A stretch of 64,000 nucleotides of DNA, taken from the NCBI GenBank assembly GCA_963973915.1, contig CAXBBM010000002.1:124001-188000 (forward strand). The letters are read 5' to 3'. A program made the translations under genes and the position numbers. How positions within the stretch are numbered: the first letter of the stretch is position 1; each line of letters begins with the position of its first letter. Under the pieces are notes generated by a model. That model saw only the letters and a program-made list of their open reading frames with translations. It did no database searches and was not told where the DNA came from. Of the stretch, positions 8,385 through 17,028 are shown in pieces. The stretch is from Polycyclovorans sp002706265 (GTDB lineage Bacteria > Pseudomonadota > Gammaproteobacteria > Nevskiales > Nevskiaceae).

Positions 8385-8824
8385 GACCAGCCAACCCTCG
8401 ATTCATTCTTGATGATCCAGCGGTCGAGGCGCCTGGCCTGTGGTAGGCGCCCGTCGTAGCGCAGGTACAAGGATCCGCCCGGTTCGGCCCGGCGCGTAAG
8501 GGGTGTGGCTTCCAGCTCCAGGCACGGCCCTGCCGGACAGGCGACCGAACTGTTGACGCGTACCTCATAGTCGCGCCGTTCGCCGCAGACTTGGCTCAGT
8601 TGTTCGCCGCCGCCGAACAGTTCGCCAACCGTGGTGGGGTAGCGATCACGCCGCGTGTAGAAGCGTTCGGCGCGCTGTTGCAGGGTGACGAGACACGCCT
8701 GCCCATCGACCACCGCGCCCCGGGTCAGGTAGCGCTGATAGCTGGGCAGGGCAATGGCCGCGAGGATGCCGATAATGGCCACGGTGATCATGGTCTCTAT
8801 CAGGGTGAACCCCGCGTTGTTCAT
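8381..8824 (-). CDS. pilE: Type IV minor pilin PilE
   Basis: PilE-type minor pilin, 147 residues. The leader is very short (MNNAG) and cleavage is expected before FTLIETMITVAIIGILAAIALPSYQRY, a textbook prepilin helix. I use the ATG at 8822-8824 because it overlaps the pilY1 stop in an ATGA; the frame could start six codons earlier. Cysteines at the C-terminal side match the D-region. PilE commonly closes fimT–pilV–pilW–pilX–pilY1–pilE operons, and that is its place here. Confidence 0.88.
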   Translation of the reverse strand: MNNAGFTLIETMITVAIIGILAAIALPSYQRYLTRGAVVDGQACLVTLQQRAERFYTRRDRYPTTVGELFGGGEQLSQVCGERRDYEVRVNSSVACPAGPCLELEATPLTRRAEPGGSLYLRYDGRLPQARRLDRWIIKNESRVGWS

Positions 8825-10341
8825 TGACGCGGCTCTCGCCAATCGATTTCACCGCTGCGGGCGCCCGCACCGACTGCGGCATTCTGGCTTTCGATGGCGC
8901 CTGTTGATGTCTGCGTCAGCACGGTGATGCCGCGGCCATCTCGGGCCGCGCCCACATGCAGAGACGGCGCAGACGCCACCCCCGCACCGAGGCCGACAGA
9001 CCGACGCGCCACGTCACTCGGTGCTGTTCCGCCACTCACGCTGCCGAAAATGGGAAGGTCGCCGCGTGGGGTGCCCGTCTTGTAGTAGACGCCATAAAGG
9101 TCGCTGCCACCTTCGCCACCACACAGATCGGACGACGGAGTGAACCCGGAGGCAAAGACCACATCGCCGAGCACCGACGTTTGAGTGACGTTGCGTTCGG
9201 ACGGAAGGGATGCAGTGCGCTGCAACGAGAATCGCCAGCCGTGCACCGGCGCGTTTTCGCCCAGGAATGCTGGCTGGCCGATCAATTGTTCCAGCTGGGG
9301 CACATCGCTGGGCGTGGTGCCACCAATGGGGCCCACTCCGGTCACCGTGTTGTCCAGCTTGACCACGGCGCCCGAGACGTCAATGAGCTCATTGGCGAAG
9401 TCGGTGAGCGGTGCCGGTGCCGACGCAGTGTCTTCGTGCACATCAATCACGCCGAACACCCAGTTCTGGAAATCGGTGGGCTTGTCGAGGTCGGTGTAAA
9501 GCCTGCCACTGGCCGCGTAGACCCATCGATTGCCCAGTTCGTCAAAACTGACCGAAGGCGTCGAGATCGCAGGGCCGCCCGGCTGCAGCATGATTTTGGG
9601 TTCAACCCAGTTGGCCGAGTCTGGCGCTTCCCTGAGGTCCAATTTGAACAGGGCACCGTTCTGGCTGCTGATGAACGCGTTTGCATCATCGTCATTGCGC
9701 CGACGCGACACGTCCGTCGCGATGGTTCCAAAATAGACCGTGTCGGCCTTGAAGTTCAGGTCCCAATCGGCGGTTACGGGGTCGCCGACAAAACTGTTGG
9801 GCGCATTGTTGCCAAGGTTGTAGGTTTGCCTCAACGAATCGTTGCCGGCCGCCAGCAGGGTGAGATCGTGGATGAAGAACTTGCCCGGGTTGCCGCTTGC
9901 GGCGTCGACCAGGTTGGTCTGGCGGGTGTTGAGGTTATCGGGGCCGCTGCCAAAGACCAGGTACCAGCGGTCTGTGTCGGGGTTGTTCGCGGGCGTCCGT
10001 CCGCGCTGGCTGTTGGAAACGACAGTCGGGAAAGAGGTGGTGAAACCAATCGCCTCGCCCGACAGTTCTGCCAAAACCCTGGGCGGTTGCTCGGGGTCGG
10101 TAACGTCGAGCACCACGTAAGCAGAGCGCGTCTGGATCTGGCCACCGATCACGTTGGTGAAATCCTCGAACCCGGGGCGACGGTTGTTGCCCTGTCGGTT
10201 GGCCGGCAAGACGAGATCGCCGCCGCCAAAGCGGAAACCGACCACCATCAATGTTGCCCATCCGCAAGGGTTGCGCGCATCCGAGCAGGGACGGTCATAC
10301 ACGCGGGCGTCAAAAATGCGTGGCTTACCATCGACTACCAC
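8821..10341 (-). pseudogene. pilY1: PilY1, C-terminal beta-propeller part, downstream of a frameshift
   Basis: This frame encodes the C-terminal ~500 residues of PilY1 but is separated from the upstream part by a -1 frame change at about 10335-10341. It contains the PilY1 propeller, including the calcium-binding loop D-x-D-x-N-x-x-x-D at about 9742-9768, which in PilY1 governs pilus retraction. There is no prepilin or signal sequence at its start and no ribosome site, so it is unlikely to be an independent gene. Because the loop is intact, the break may be recent, a sequencing error, or bypassed by frameshifting. The stop overlaps the pilE start. Confidence 0.8.
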
Positions 10342-13300
10342 ACATGTTGGTAGCCGGTGTCGGTCAGCCAGGTGAGATGGGGCAGAAGGTTGTACGGGGC
10401 ATAGGCCCAGACTTCACTGCCCAGCGGGTGTTGGGTTTCGTTGCGCGTACCCGTCAGGTTGAATCGTTGATTGGCGGTGTCGTAGAAGCCCGCATTGAAG
10501 GCATGCAGCAGGCCATCGTTGGCGCCGACGTAAACCATCTGCCGCCGGTTTCGGTAGCGCTCGCGAAACGCTGCATAAGTGGCGTCGTCATAAAGCAGAT
10601 CAAAAGCTTCGGCGGGCGTTGCGGCCACGGTTGGAGTGGACTGGACGATGTCCCCCAAACGCAACGTCACAGCCTGGTTATTGTTAAAAAAGTCCAGGGT
10701 TCGCGTTCGCAGACCAGCATCGTCCTGGCCGCGGGTGTAGTCGACCAGCCGATCAGCAATGACTTTGGTAGGCGCATTCAGGATGCCGAACCGGCGCGCG
10801 CTGAAGGTGCCTTTGACGAACGGCGCCTGCTCATTGGCATCTGCCCGGCCGTTCTGGTTCAGGTCCAGAAAGGTAAGGATGTGACGCCCTTGGCTGGCCG
10901 GTGCGTCGTACGGTCGTTGGGTCGTCACTTGTGCGTCCGAGAGGGCCGCCAGCCGGTCGCGGGCATTCCAGATGACGCGCAGGTTGGTCAGCTCAACGAG
11001 CTCAACCGATGTTTCAGCATCTTCCGGGTCTCCCAGAAACCGCCGCACGCGCGTCCGCCGGTTTTCAGGGGTCGGGTTGGTCTCATCAAAGAAAATTTCG
11101 ACCACTGGATCGGCAGCGAAGTCATCGAGCATGGCGTTGCTGTTGCCGTCCTCACGGAGGCGGCCCAATTCATCGATCCATAAAGCATGCAGTGAGCCGA
11201 TCCAGGCGACCTCATTGCCCGCGGTATCACGACGAACAGGCTCGAAGAGCGCCTGAAAGACGGCGCCGACGCCCTCTCTGGCGTTGGCGACGACTGACGC
11301 CGCAGTACCTGAGGATGTTTGACCGATGATGGCATCGAAGACCCTGCGCAGCGACTCTTCCAACTGGCGCGGCTCGGCGGCAAAGAAGTAGTTGTCTGGA
11401 TTGCCGTCGGGAATACTCTCGCCGCGGGCGTTTTGCGTGTCCCACTGATCACGCGCCAGGGGCGCGCCGGAGCCGAAGGTGTGCTCGCCGCTATAGCCGC
11501 CGTATTTGGCTGCGTACCAGAGGGGCTCTCTCAGCGTTTGCGCCTCGGAGGGGTCCAAGGCGAAGGTTCGCGTGGTGGCAGGATCATCGCGACGGCAGCC
11601 CATCGTGGCAGCGTCACCGCCCGAACGGCGGGTGCTGCAGTCCACGCCGCCGTACGGGCTTTGGAAGTAAAACGGTCCACTGTTTCGTCCGCCGCTGGCG
11701 CCGTTGCCATTATTGCCTCCGGCGCCAGAGTGGTAGTGAACCCCATCTTGCGAGGTGCCGCTGATGATGTAGCCAAAGCCCATGCGTGCGCCTCCGCCGC
11801 TATAGCCGATGACATTGGTCGTGACCTTGATCTCGCTGCTGCTGATCTCGTATCGGATCATGCCCCACAGGTCTTGATCGAAATCGCCGCCCTGCTCACC
11901 GTTTTCCCAGTTCACATACAGTGCGCCGCGACCGATGCCGCCGCTTTCGGAGTGAGGTTCGGCGATCTTGAAGTCAATAATCGAGCAGGCGCCGCGCAAC
12001 AGACGGTTGTCGGGGGTGTCCGGGTTGAGGTCATCGTTCTGGCACGAGGGCAACAGGGTGACCGTCTGGTTCGGGTTGCCCGGCACGGGAATACGGTTGA
12101 TCGGGCTGGCATTGGCCAGCTGCACCACGAAGGTCTTGACCGATTGATCGCCCTCAATCGCGCTGTTCATGTCGTTGGCATAGGCGTGGTAGGCCAGACC
12201 CGAAATGCGGAAGGTCCCCTCGAGTCGCGGCGCTTCAGGGCAAACACCGCGTACGTCCCCGAGGTTGTTGACGGTTTTGGCCGTGCAGATCTGATGGCCG
12301 GCATCGCCCGGCACGGTCTGCCCGTTCTCGCCCACGAAGTAGGGCTTGCCCACCATGTCCTCGCTGCGGCCAATCAGGTTGGTGAGCGCCCGTGAATCAA
12401 GCGCTGAATTCAGATCTTCGACGGCACCGTAAGAGGCGGTGTCCAGTTGGTCACCGTCATAAGAAATAACGCTGGAGTTGAAAACGATGGTGTTGAGCGA
12501 TGCGCAGCTGTTGTCGTCACTTAACGACGGGCTTCGATTGGTGGGCGTGTTGAGCCCATCAATGACATTGGATTCGTTGCCCCGGAATGCGCCCACTGCG
12601 CTGTTCTGATTGGCGAACCAGCGCAGGGCCGCCAGGTAAGCCTCTGCCAGCGGGTTGCCCCAGTTTTTGCATCGGCCGTCGGCAAAAGAAGCAAGCCTGA
12701 AGTCGCAGTCGTCGTACAGTCCGTCGCTGTGCCGGTAGTCGACGATGCGGAACAACGATAGAGAGTTGATGATGCCGTTCGCGTTGGCCTGCTGTGAGCC
12801 TGTGTTCTGCCCGGCGGCATTCTTCAGCCCGTAGGTTTTGACGAATCGCCCATCCACATTGACATTGACCTCATCGGTGAATGGACCCACGCGTTTTTGC
12901 ACGTCACCGCCGGACTTGTTCTTGTCGTAGGTGCCGGTCACAACACCGAACCACATGCGCTCGGTATCGCCGTATTCCTGCAGCAACCCGATCGGCTTGA
13001 GCGTGCTGTCGGGGTACTCCTTGCAACGATCGCCTGAAGCAAAACCCGATACGCAGACCTGCACTCGGGCCTCGTAGTCGCCGTCGCCCAATCGTTCCGA
13101 GTTGCGTATCGGCGAGCGATTGAACGCCGCAATGCCGGTCAAAGCCGGGTCGTTGTCATTGCAGCCCGCGCTGCCCGGGCTGTTCGTGCAGCGATTTGCG
13201 TCGCTGCTGCTGGGTCCTGGATTTTCTTCCTGCCACAGACACTGCCAGCGCTCGTTGGCGGCCCAGAGGCTGAAATTGCCAGTCGCCACGCGAATCAGTG

Positions 13301-13991
13301 GCGGTTCGCTGAACAGCTCGCGGCCGGGGTTGTTGGTTTTGCGCGTGGTGTTACAAAGGGTGATGCCATTGCGGCGGGCATCGCTCCCGGTCAGCCCGAC
13401 AGGAGGGTTGAAAGGGGTGAGTCGATTGATGTCGGGGCCGGCGTAGTGCTTGGCCCATGAATGTGCGTCATTGGGCAGATAGGCCCGTTCAAGAACGGTC
13501 CGGTTGTCGCCGACCGTGACCGAGCCATCAATCAGGCGTTTGCCGCCGAACAGAATCCGACGGACCACATCGATACGGGCCATGGATGCCCAGTTGAGAA
13601 AGTTGCCGCTCCATGTGCTGCCGTTGCAATAGCGGTCGGCATCTGCGAAGGCTGCGGGTACGAAGATCGAGCCGTCGTGGGTGTAGCACTTGCCATCGTC
13701 GAAATAACCGTAGTACCGAAAACTGTGCAGATAGGTCGTGTCGGGGACGCCATCGCCTGTCACGTCACTGAAGTCGTTGTAAGCCTTCAGCCAGAGACTG
13801 TGGTCCTTTGACAGGGTGATCATCGCCTGTGGCTGTGCCGAGTCCACGCTCGTGACCGGCAGGGCCGCGTACTTGAGCATGTTGTCGCTGCCCGAGAGGT
13901 AGTCGAGTCCGGCGGCCCACACCGCCCATGGCATCAATGCACCGGCGCTGAGAGTGGCAAGACGCGATTTCAGAGTCCGGTAATGTGGCAT
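10335..13991 (-). CDS. pilY1: PilY1, N-terminal part, ending at a frameshift
   Basis: PilY1 pilus tip/assembly factor, N-terminal 1218 residues. A signal peptide (GALMPWAVWAAG) is followed by the family segments LPVTSVDSAQPQAMITLSKDH, GDGVPDTTYLHSF and NFLNWASMARIDVVRRIL. Late in the protein are an EF-hand-like DLNQNGRADANE (about residue 1040) and the first propeller blades with MVYVGANDGLLHAFNA. The frame stops at TAG just after GYQHVW; the next base frame continues the homology without a gap. PilY1 anchors minor pilins and can act as adhesin and mechanosensor. It begins 21 bases after the pilX stop. Confidence 0.88.
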   Translation of the reverse strand: MPHYRTLKSRLATLSAGALMPWAVWAAGLDYLSGSDNMLKYAALPVTSVDSAQPQAMITLSKDHSLWLKAYNDFSDVTGDGVPDTTYLHSFRYYGYFDDGKCYTHDGSIFVPAAFADADRYCNGSTWSGNFLNWASMARIDVVRRILFGGKRLIDGSVTVGDNRTVLERAYLPNDAHSWAKHYAGPDINRLTPFNPPVGLTGSDARRNGITLCNTTRKTNNPGRELFSEPPLIRVATGNFSLWAANERWQCLWQEENPGPSSSDANRCTNSPGSAGCNDNDPALTGIAAFNRSPIRNSERLGDGDYEARVQVCVSGFASGDRCKEYPDSTLKPIGLLQEYGDTERMWFGVVTGTYDKNKSGGDVQKRVGPFTDEVNVNVDGRFVKTYGLKNAAGQNTGSQQANANGIINSLSLFRIVDYRHSDGLYDDCDFRLASFADGRCKNWGNPLAEAYLAALRWFANQNSAVGAFRGNESNVIDGLNTPTNRSPSLSDDNSCASLNTIVFNSSVISYDGDQLDTASYGAVEDLNSALDSRALTNLIGRSEDMVGKPYFVGENGQTVPGDAGHQICTAKTVNNLGDVRGVCPEAPRLEGTFRISGLAYHAYANDMNSAIEGDQSVKTFVVQLANASPINRIPVPGNPNQTVTLLPSCQNDDLNPDTPDNRLLRGACSIIDFKIAEPHSESGGIGRGALYVNWENGEQGGDFDQDLWGMIRYEISSSEIKVTTNVIGYSGGGARMGFGYIISGTSQDGVHYHSGAGGNNGNGASGGRNSGPFYFQSPYGGVDCSTRRSGGDAATMGCRRDDPATTRTFALDPSEAQTLREPLWYAAKYGGYSGEHTFGSGAPLARDQWDTQNARGESIPDGNPDNYFFAAEPRQLEESLRRVFDAIIGQTSSGTAASVVANAREGVGAVFQALFEPVRRDTAGNEVAWIGSLHALWIDELGRLREDGNSNAMLDDFAADPVVEIFFDETNPTPENRRTRVRRFLGDPEDAETSVELVELTNLRVIWNARDRLAALSDAQVTTQRPYDAPASQGRHILTFLDLNQNGRADANEQAPFVKGTFSARRFGILNAPTKVIADRLVDYTRGQDDAGLRTRTLDFFNNNQAVTLRLGDIVQSTPTVAATPAEAFDLLYDDATYAAFRERYRNRRQMVYVGANDGLLHAFNAGFYDTANQRFNLTGTRNETQHPLGSEVWAYAPYNLLPHLTWLTDTGYQHVW

Positions 13992-14012
13992 CAGATTCCC
14001 CAGAAGCAGAGA

Positions 14013-14663
14013 TTAATTGCGGATGACATGGCGGAAGTTCGCGCCTGTTTCAGCCTCGGACTCGGTGTCACCGAGCGAATTGCCGACGCTGCTGGCGTAG
14101 TAAAAGACGCGGCCACCCCCGGCGCCGGCTGATTTGCCGACGCCTTCATAGCCGGCGACCATCGCGGCGCCGGCCCCGGGGTTCAGGTCGGTGATCAGCT
14201 TGTAGACCGAGATGTCTGCGGTCAGTCGCAGGGGTTGGGTGTCGGTGGCCTCAACGACGTAGTCGGCATCTTGATCCAGCGTGGCAGGGTCGAAACCCGG
14301 CGCCGCCTCGGAATTGCCGAGATACCAGGTTCTCGGCGTGCCGTCGTCACAGGTTCTGCCCCGGCTGTCTTGAGCACAGAAACGCAGCCCCGGTGGAAGC
14401 GTGTAGGCGAAGTCCGCCGCTGACACCGTGCCCCCAATGGCCTGGGGCCAACCTCGGGCAAAGGTGTGAACGTCCATGATTTCACCCAATGGACGACGCA
14501 TGGCCTCGGACGCGGTGAACGCTTCGATGCGGGATACGCTGTTGGCGGCCATTTGCACTTCGAGGCTGGCGCTACGTGTGGCGATCACGGCCACCAGCAT
14601 GAGGACGGTCAGAAGGATCAGCGCCACCACCAACACGAACCCGCCCTCGTGTTTCGCGCTCAT
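14013..14663 (-). CDS. pilX: PilX family minor pilin
   Basis: PilX-type minor pilin, 216 residues. A short basic leader ends in GG before FVLVVALILLTVLMLVAVIATRSA, the PilX helix, which then passes into LEVQMAANSVSR, where PilX proteins carry a conserved M-A-x-N segment. The start overlaps the pilW stop (ATGA). It lies directly before pilY1, its usual neighbour. It is clearly different from the partial PilX at the left edge, so the two operons have diverged. Confidence 0.87.
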   Translation of the reverse strand: MSAKHEGGFVLVVALILLTVLMLVAVIATRSASLEVQMAANSVSRIEAFTASEAMRRPLGEIMDVHTFARGWPQAIGGTVSAADFAYTLPPGLRFCAQDSRGRTCDDGTPRTWYLGNSEAAPGFDPATLDQDADYVVEATDTQPLRLTADISVYKLITDLNPGAGAAMVAGYEGVGKSAGAGGGRVFYYASSVGNSLGDTESEAETGANFRHVIRN

Positions 14664-15682
14664 GATCGATCCAGCCGGTTGCGCAGTTGAATGTCTTGTA
14701 CGAACAAACGCCTCAGGAAGCGTTGATCGGCTGCCGCGGGGGTGTACTCGTACCCATCGGGGAGGGTGTAGGTGTTGTCGTCCGCAAAGTCGTCGAGGGC
14801 GTCGCCGCGAACGATCAGCGCAGCCCGAACGATCAGGGTGCTTGCCCAGTCGGTGTCGCGCATGTCGGCGGTGCTGACGTAGCGATTCACCACGGCATCG
14901 CCGTCTTCGTCGATTCCAAATTGCAGTCGCATCATTTCAACACCCTCGACCAGTTCGGTGCTGTTGGAAACGCCGCTGACGCTGCTGTCGGGTTGCCGCA
15001 CGTAGATGGCGGGGGTCCCCGCAGGGTTGGTGCGCACGAACAGTACCCGCCCTCCGAGTCGATAGGTGAGGACGCCGGTGGATTCGTCGCCAGGAAATGC
15101 GCCTGGCGCGTCCGGGGCAGGCGGCTCGGCGCCGTCCTCAACCAGCGGTGCTGGCGTCACAATCTCGGCGTGATCACGCCAGTCGAACAGGATGCCGTCG
15201 CGACCGACCCTGGCGCGCAAGATCAACCTTCCGTTGGTGCCGTCAATGTCCGGCAATGCCGCCGTTCGCATGTACTCGGCAGGGTCTGCGAAGCGCACCA
15301 CCAACACGTCGGTGTTAGGGACGTAGTTCTGAACCGTGCACCCTGCCAGCGGCGAGGATGCGGTCCCGGCCCAGGCTTCAACTGCGTTGTCCACGTCCGC
15401 CATCCAACTCTCGGTGCAAGGCGCGCCGACCGACGCCAGTGACGACGAATACCTGCGGATGAAGGCTGGGGTGGCGCCCCCCCAAAAGTCGGCGTGGCGA
15501 ATCTCGCGAGACAGCAGGTCCATGGCGAAGCGGGCGTTTTCCTGCAGACGACTGGTGCTCTCCTGCACGCGATAGCCCTGCTTGGAGCCGAGAAACACCG
15601 TGGTCACGCCCAGGACCACCACCAGGCCGAGCGTCATGGCGATCATCAACTCGAGCAGGGACAGGCCGCGGGCGCGCTTCAT
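14660..15682 (-). CDS. pilW: PilW family minor pilin
   Basis: PilW, 340 residues from the ATG at 15680-15682, which overlaps the pilV stop. The leader is KRARGLSLLELMIAMTLGLVV with cleavage after glycine; the region GSKQGYRVQESTSRLQENARFAM and the LLSREIRHADFWGG segment after the helix are hallmarks of PilW. Cysteine pairs occur in the C-terminal domain. Same operon as fimT, pilV, pilX, pilY1 and pilE. An upstream in-frame start at 15706 would only add eight residues to the leader. Confidence 0.9.
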   Translation of the reverse strand: MKRARGLSLLELMIAMTLGLVVVLGVTTVFLGSKQGYRVQESTSRLQENARFAMDLLSREIRHADFWGGATPAFIRRYSSSLASVGAPCTESWMADVDNAVEAWAGTASSPLAGCTVQNYVPNTDVLVVRFADPAEYMRTAALPDIDGTNGRLILRARVGRDGILFDWRDHAEIVTPAPLVEDGAEPPAPDAPGAFPGDESTGVLTYRLGGRVLFVRTNPAGTPAIYVRQPDSSVSGVSNSTELVEGVEMMRLQFGIDEDGDAVVNRYVSTADMRDTDWASTLIVRAALIVRGDALDDFADDNTYTLPDGYEYTPAAADQRFLRRLFVQDIQLRNRLDRS

Positions 15683-16230
15683 GGCGAGACCGCCAGGCGA
15701 ACGCACTGCAGATCATCAGCATCCTGTGGGTCGCAGCCGGTGCCTTCGATGTCTCGCCGGGTGGCGTTCCACAGCACGGTGATGACCCTGAGGCTTCGAT
15801 CATCGCAGGGGTCTGCGCAGGTCACCGATGCCTGCGCCATGGGCAGGGCATCGGTCAGGCTCGCCTGCGTGGTTTCAAAACCCTCTTCCGGCGTTGCCAA
15901 CATGCTGTACCAGTCAGCCAGTTGCCACAGGCCCAGTTGCTCCGGCGTGCAGGATGCATTGCTGCAGTCGATGGGCGGTGCGTCAGGCGGTGACCCCAGT
16001 TCCAGCGCATAGGCATTGCCAAGCAGGCCACTACGGTTGCTGCGCATCGCCTCCGCAAGATTCTCCGCAAGACGTGCGGCCATGGAGTATTGATAAGCGA
16101 GGTAGTTGCTCTGCACCGCGGTGGTCTGCAGGCCCGCCACACCCAACAAGCCAATGCCGATCACCACGAGGGAGATGAGCACTTCAATGAGGCTCAGGCC
16201 GGATTGGCGACACCTGTGGGATGCGTTCAT
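15679..16230 (-). CDS. pilV: PilV family minor pilin
   Basis: PilV, 183 residues. The leader MNASHRCRQSG is followed by LSLIEVLISLVVIGIGLLGVAGLQ, the characteristic PilV helix; the LSLIE variant of the FTLIE box is common in this family. The segment LAENLAEAMRSNR is also a PilV marker. Cysteines in the C-terminal part are probably disulfide-linked. It overlaps fimT and pilW by 4 bases on each side. Confidence 0.9.
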   Translation of the reverse strand: MNASHRCRQSGLSLIEVLISLVVIGIGLLGVAGLQTTAVQSNYLAYQYSMAARLAENLAEAMRSNRSGLLGNAYALELGSPPDAPPIDCSNASCTPEQLGLWQLADWYSMLATPEEGFETTQASLTDALPMAQASVTCADPCDDRSLRVITVLWNATRRDIEGTGCDPQDADDLQCVRLAVSP

Positions 16231-16769
16231 GTGCTGGGCTTCGAGATCAATGGCCGACCACTGGCACTGATCTTGACCTCTCTGACGTGCTGGTCACTGT
16301 CAGCCAGAGGCGATACGGTGATGGTGCCCATCGTCCTGCGCGCAGTTCTGCCTGCCGCCGAATAGCTCAGCGTGCCGCCAGTAAGGTTGGTCGTGATCGT
16401 GCTGACCGTGGACAGTGGTTGCAAGACTTGGAGCAATGGTTCGGCTGCGTCATCGTCCGACCGCTCGCCAATGGGATCAATGTCGACAAAAACCACAATG
16501 CCGGCGCTCCAGTCGGCGCCGCCGGCGCAGCTCGCCCCATCGGCAGAGGGGCAAATCGTCACCGTCCGGTTTCGCCGCACCGCTTCGCTCCTCGCGAGGG
16601 TGATGAACGAAACAATCTGGTTGGCCTCTGACACGGCCCGATTGCTGCGAATGACGGCGGTGAATGAAGGGACGGCGACCGTGGCAAGAATCACCAGCAC
16701 GGCTATCGTCACCATCAATTCGATGAGCGTAAATCCCTTAAGGTGAGCGGGGCGTGCGTTCAAGCTCAT
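16227..16769 (-). CDS. fimT: GspH/FimT family pseudopilin
   Basis: FimT/FimU minor pilin of the GspH family, 180 residues. Leader MSLNARPAHLKG, then FTLIELMVTIAVLVILATVAVPSF, and the family helix IVSFITLARSEAVRRN followed by VTICPS. It is the first gene of the second minor-pilin operon. The 259-base upstream gap to the protease gene must hold the operon promoter, but I could not pick a convincing one. Together with the left operon, the genome carries at least two FimT paralogues. Confidence 0.87.
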   Translation of the reverse strand: MSLNARPAHLKGFTLIELMVTIAVLVILATVAVPSFTAVIRSNRAVSEANQIVSFITLARSEAVRRNRTVTICPSADGASCAGGADWSAGIVVFVDIDPIGERSDDDAAEPLLQVLQPLSTVSTITTNLTGGTLSYSAAGRTARRTMGTITVSPLADSDQHVREVKISASGRPLISKPST

Positions 16770-17028
16770 CTCTGGTTAAGGTTTGATCCGGTTGCGCGCA
16801 TCCTATCGGGATTGAATGGCGCGGTCGTGGTGTAACGATTCCGTGCTCCAAGTCAGTTGAGTTTGCGCCTATCCCCAGGCTTCGAGTGCGGCATACCCGG
16901 ACGAACGTGGTCGCTGAAGTGATGAACGCATTGGCCGCGTGCTGGCCCGTCTGAATCCGTGCTGACGGTGACCTTGGCGTTGGCGGATCGACCGCATCGG
17001 AGTGCGCGCTTGACCTGGGCGGGCGAGA

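Noticed and set aside
10325..10345. Classical programmed -1 frameshift site in pilY1
   Set aside because: No X-XXY-YYZ heptamer is present at the junction, so programmed shifting is not supported, although not excluded.
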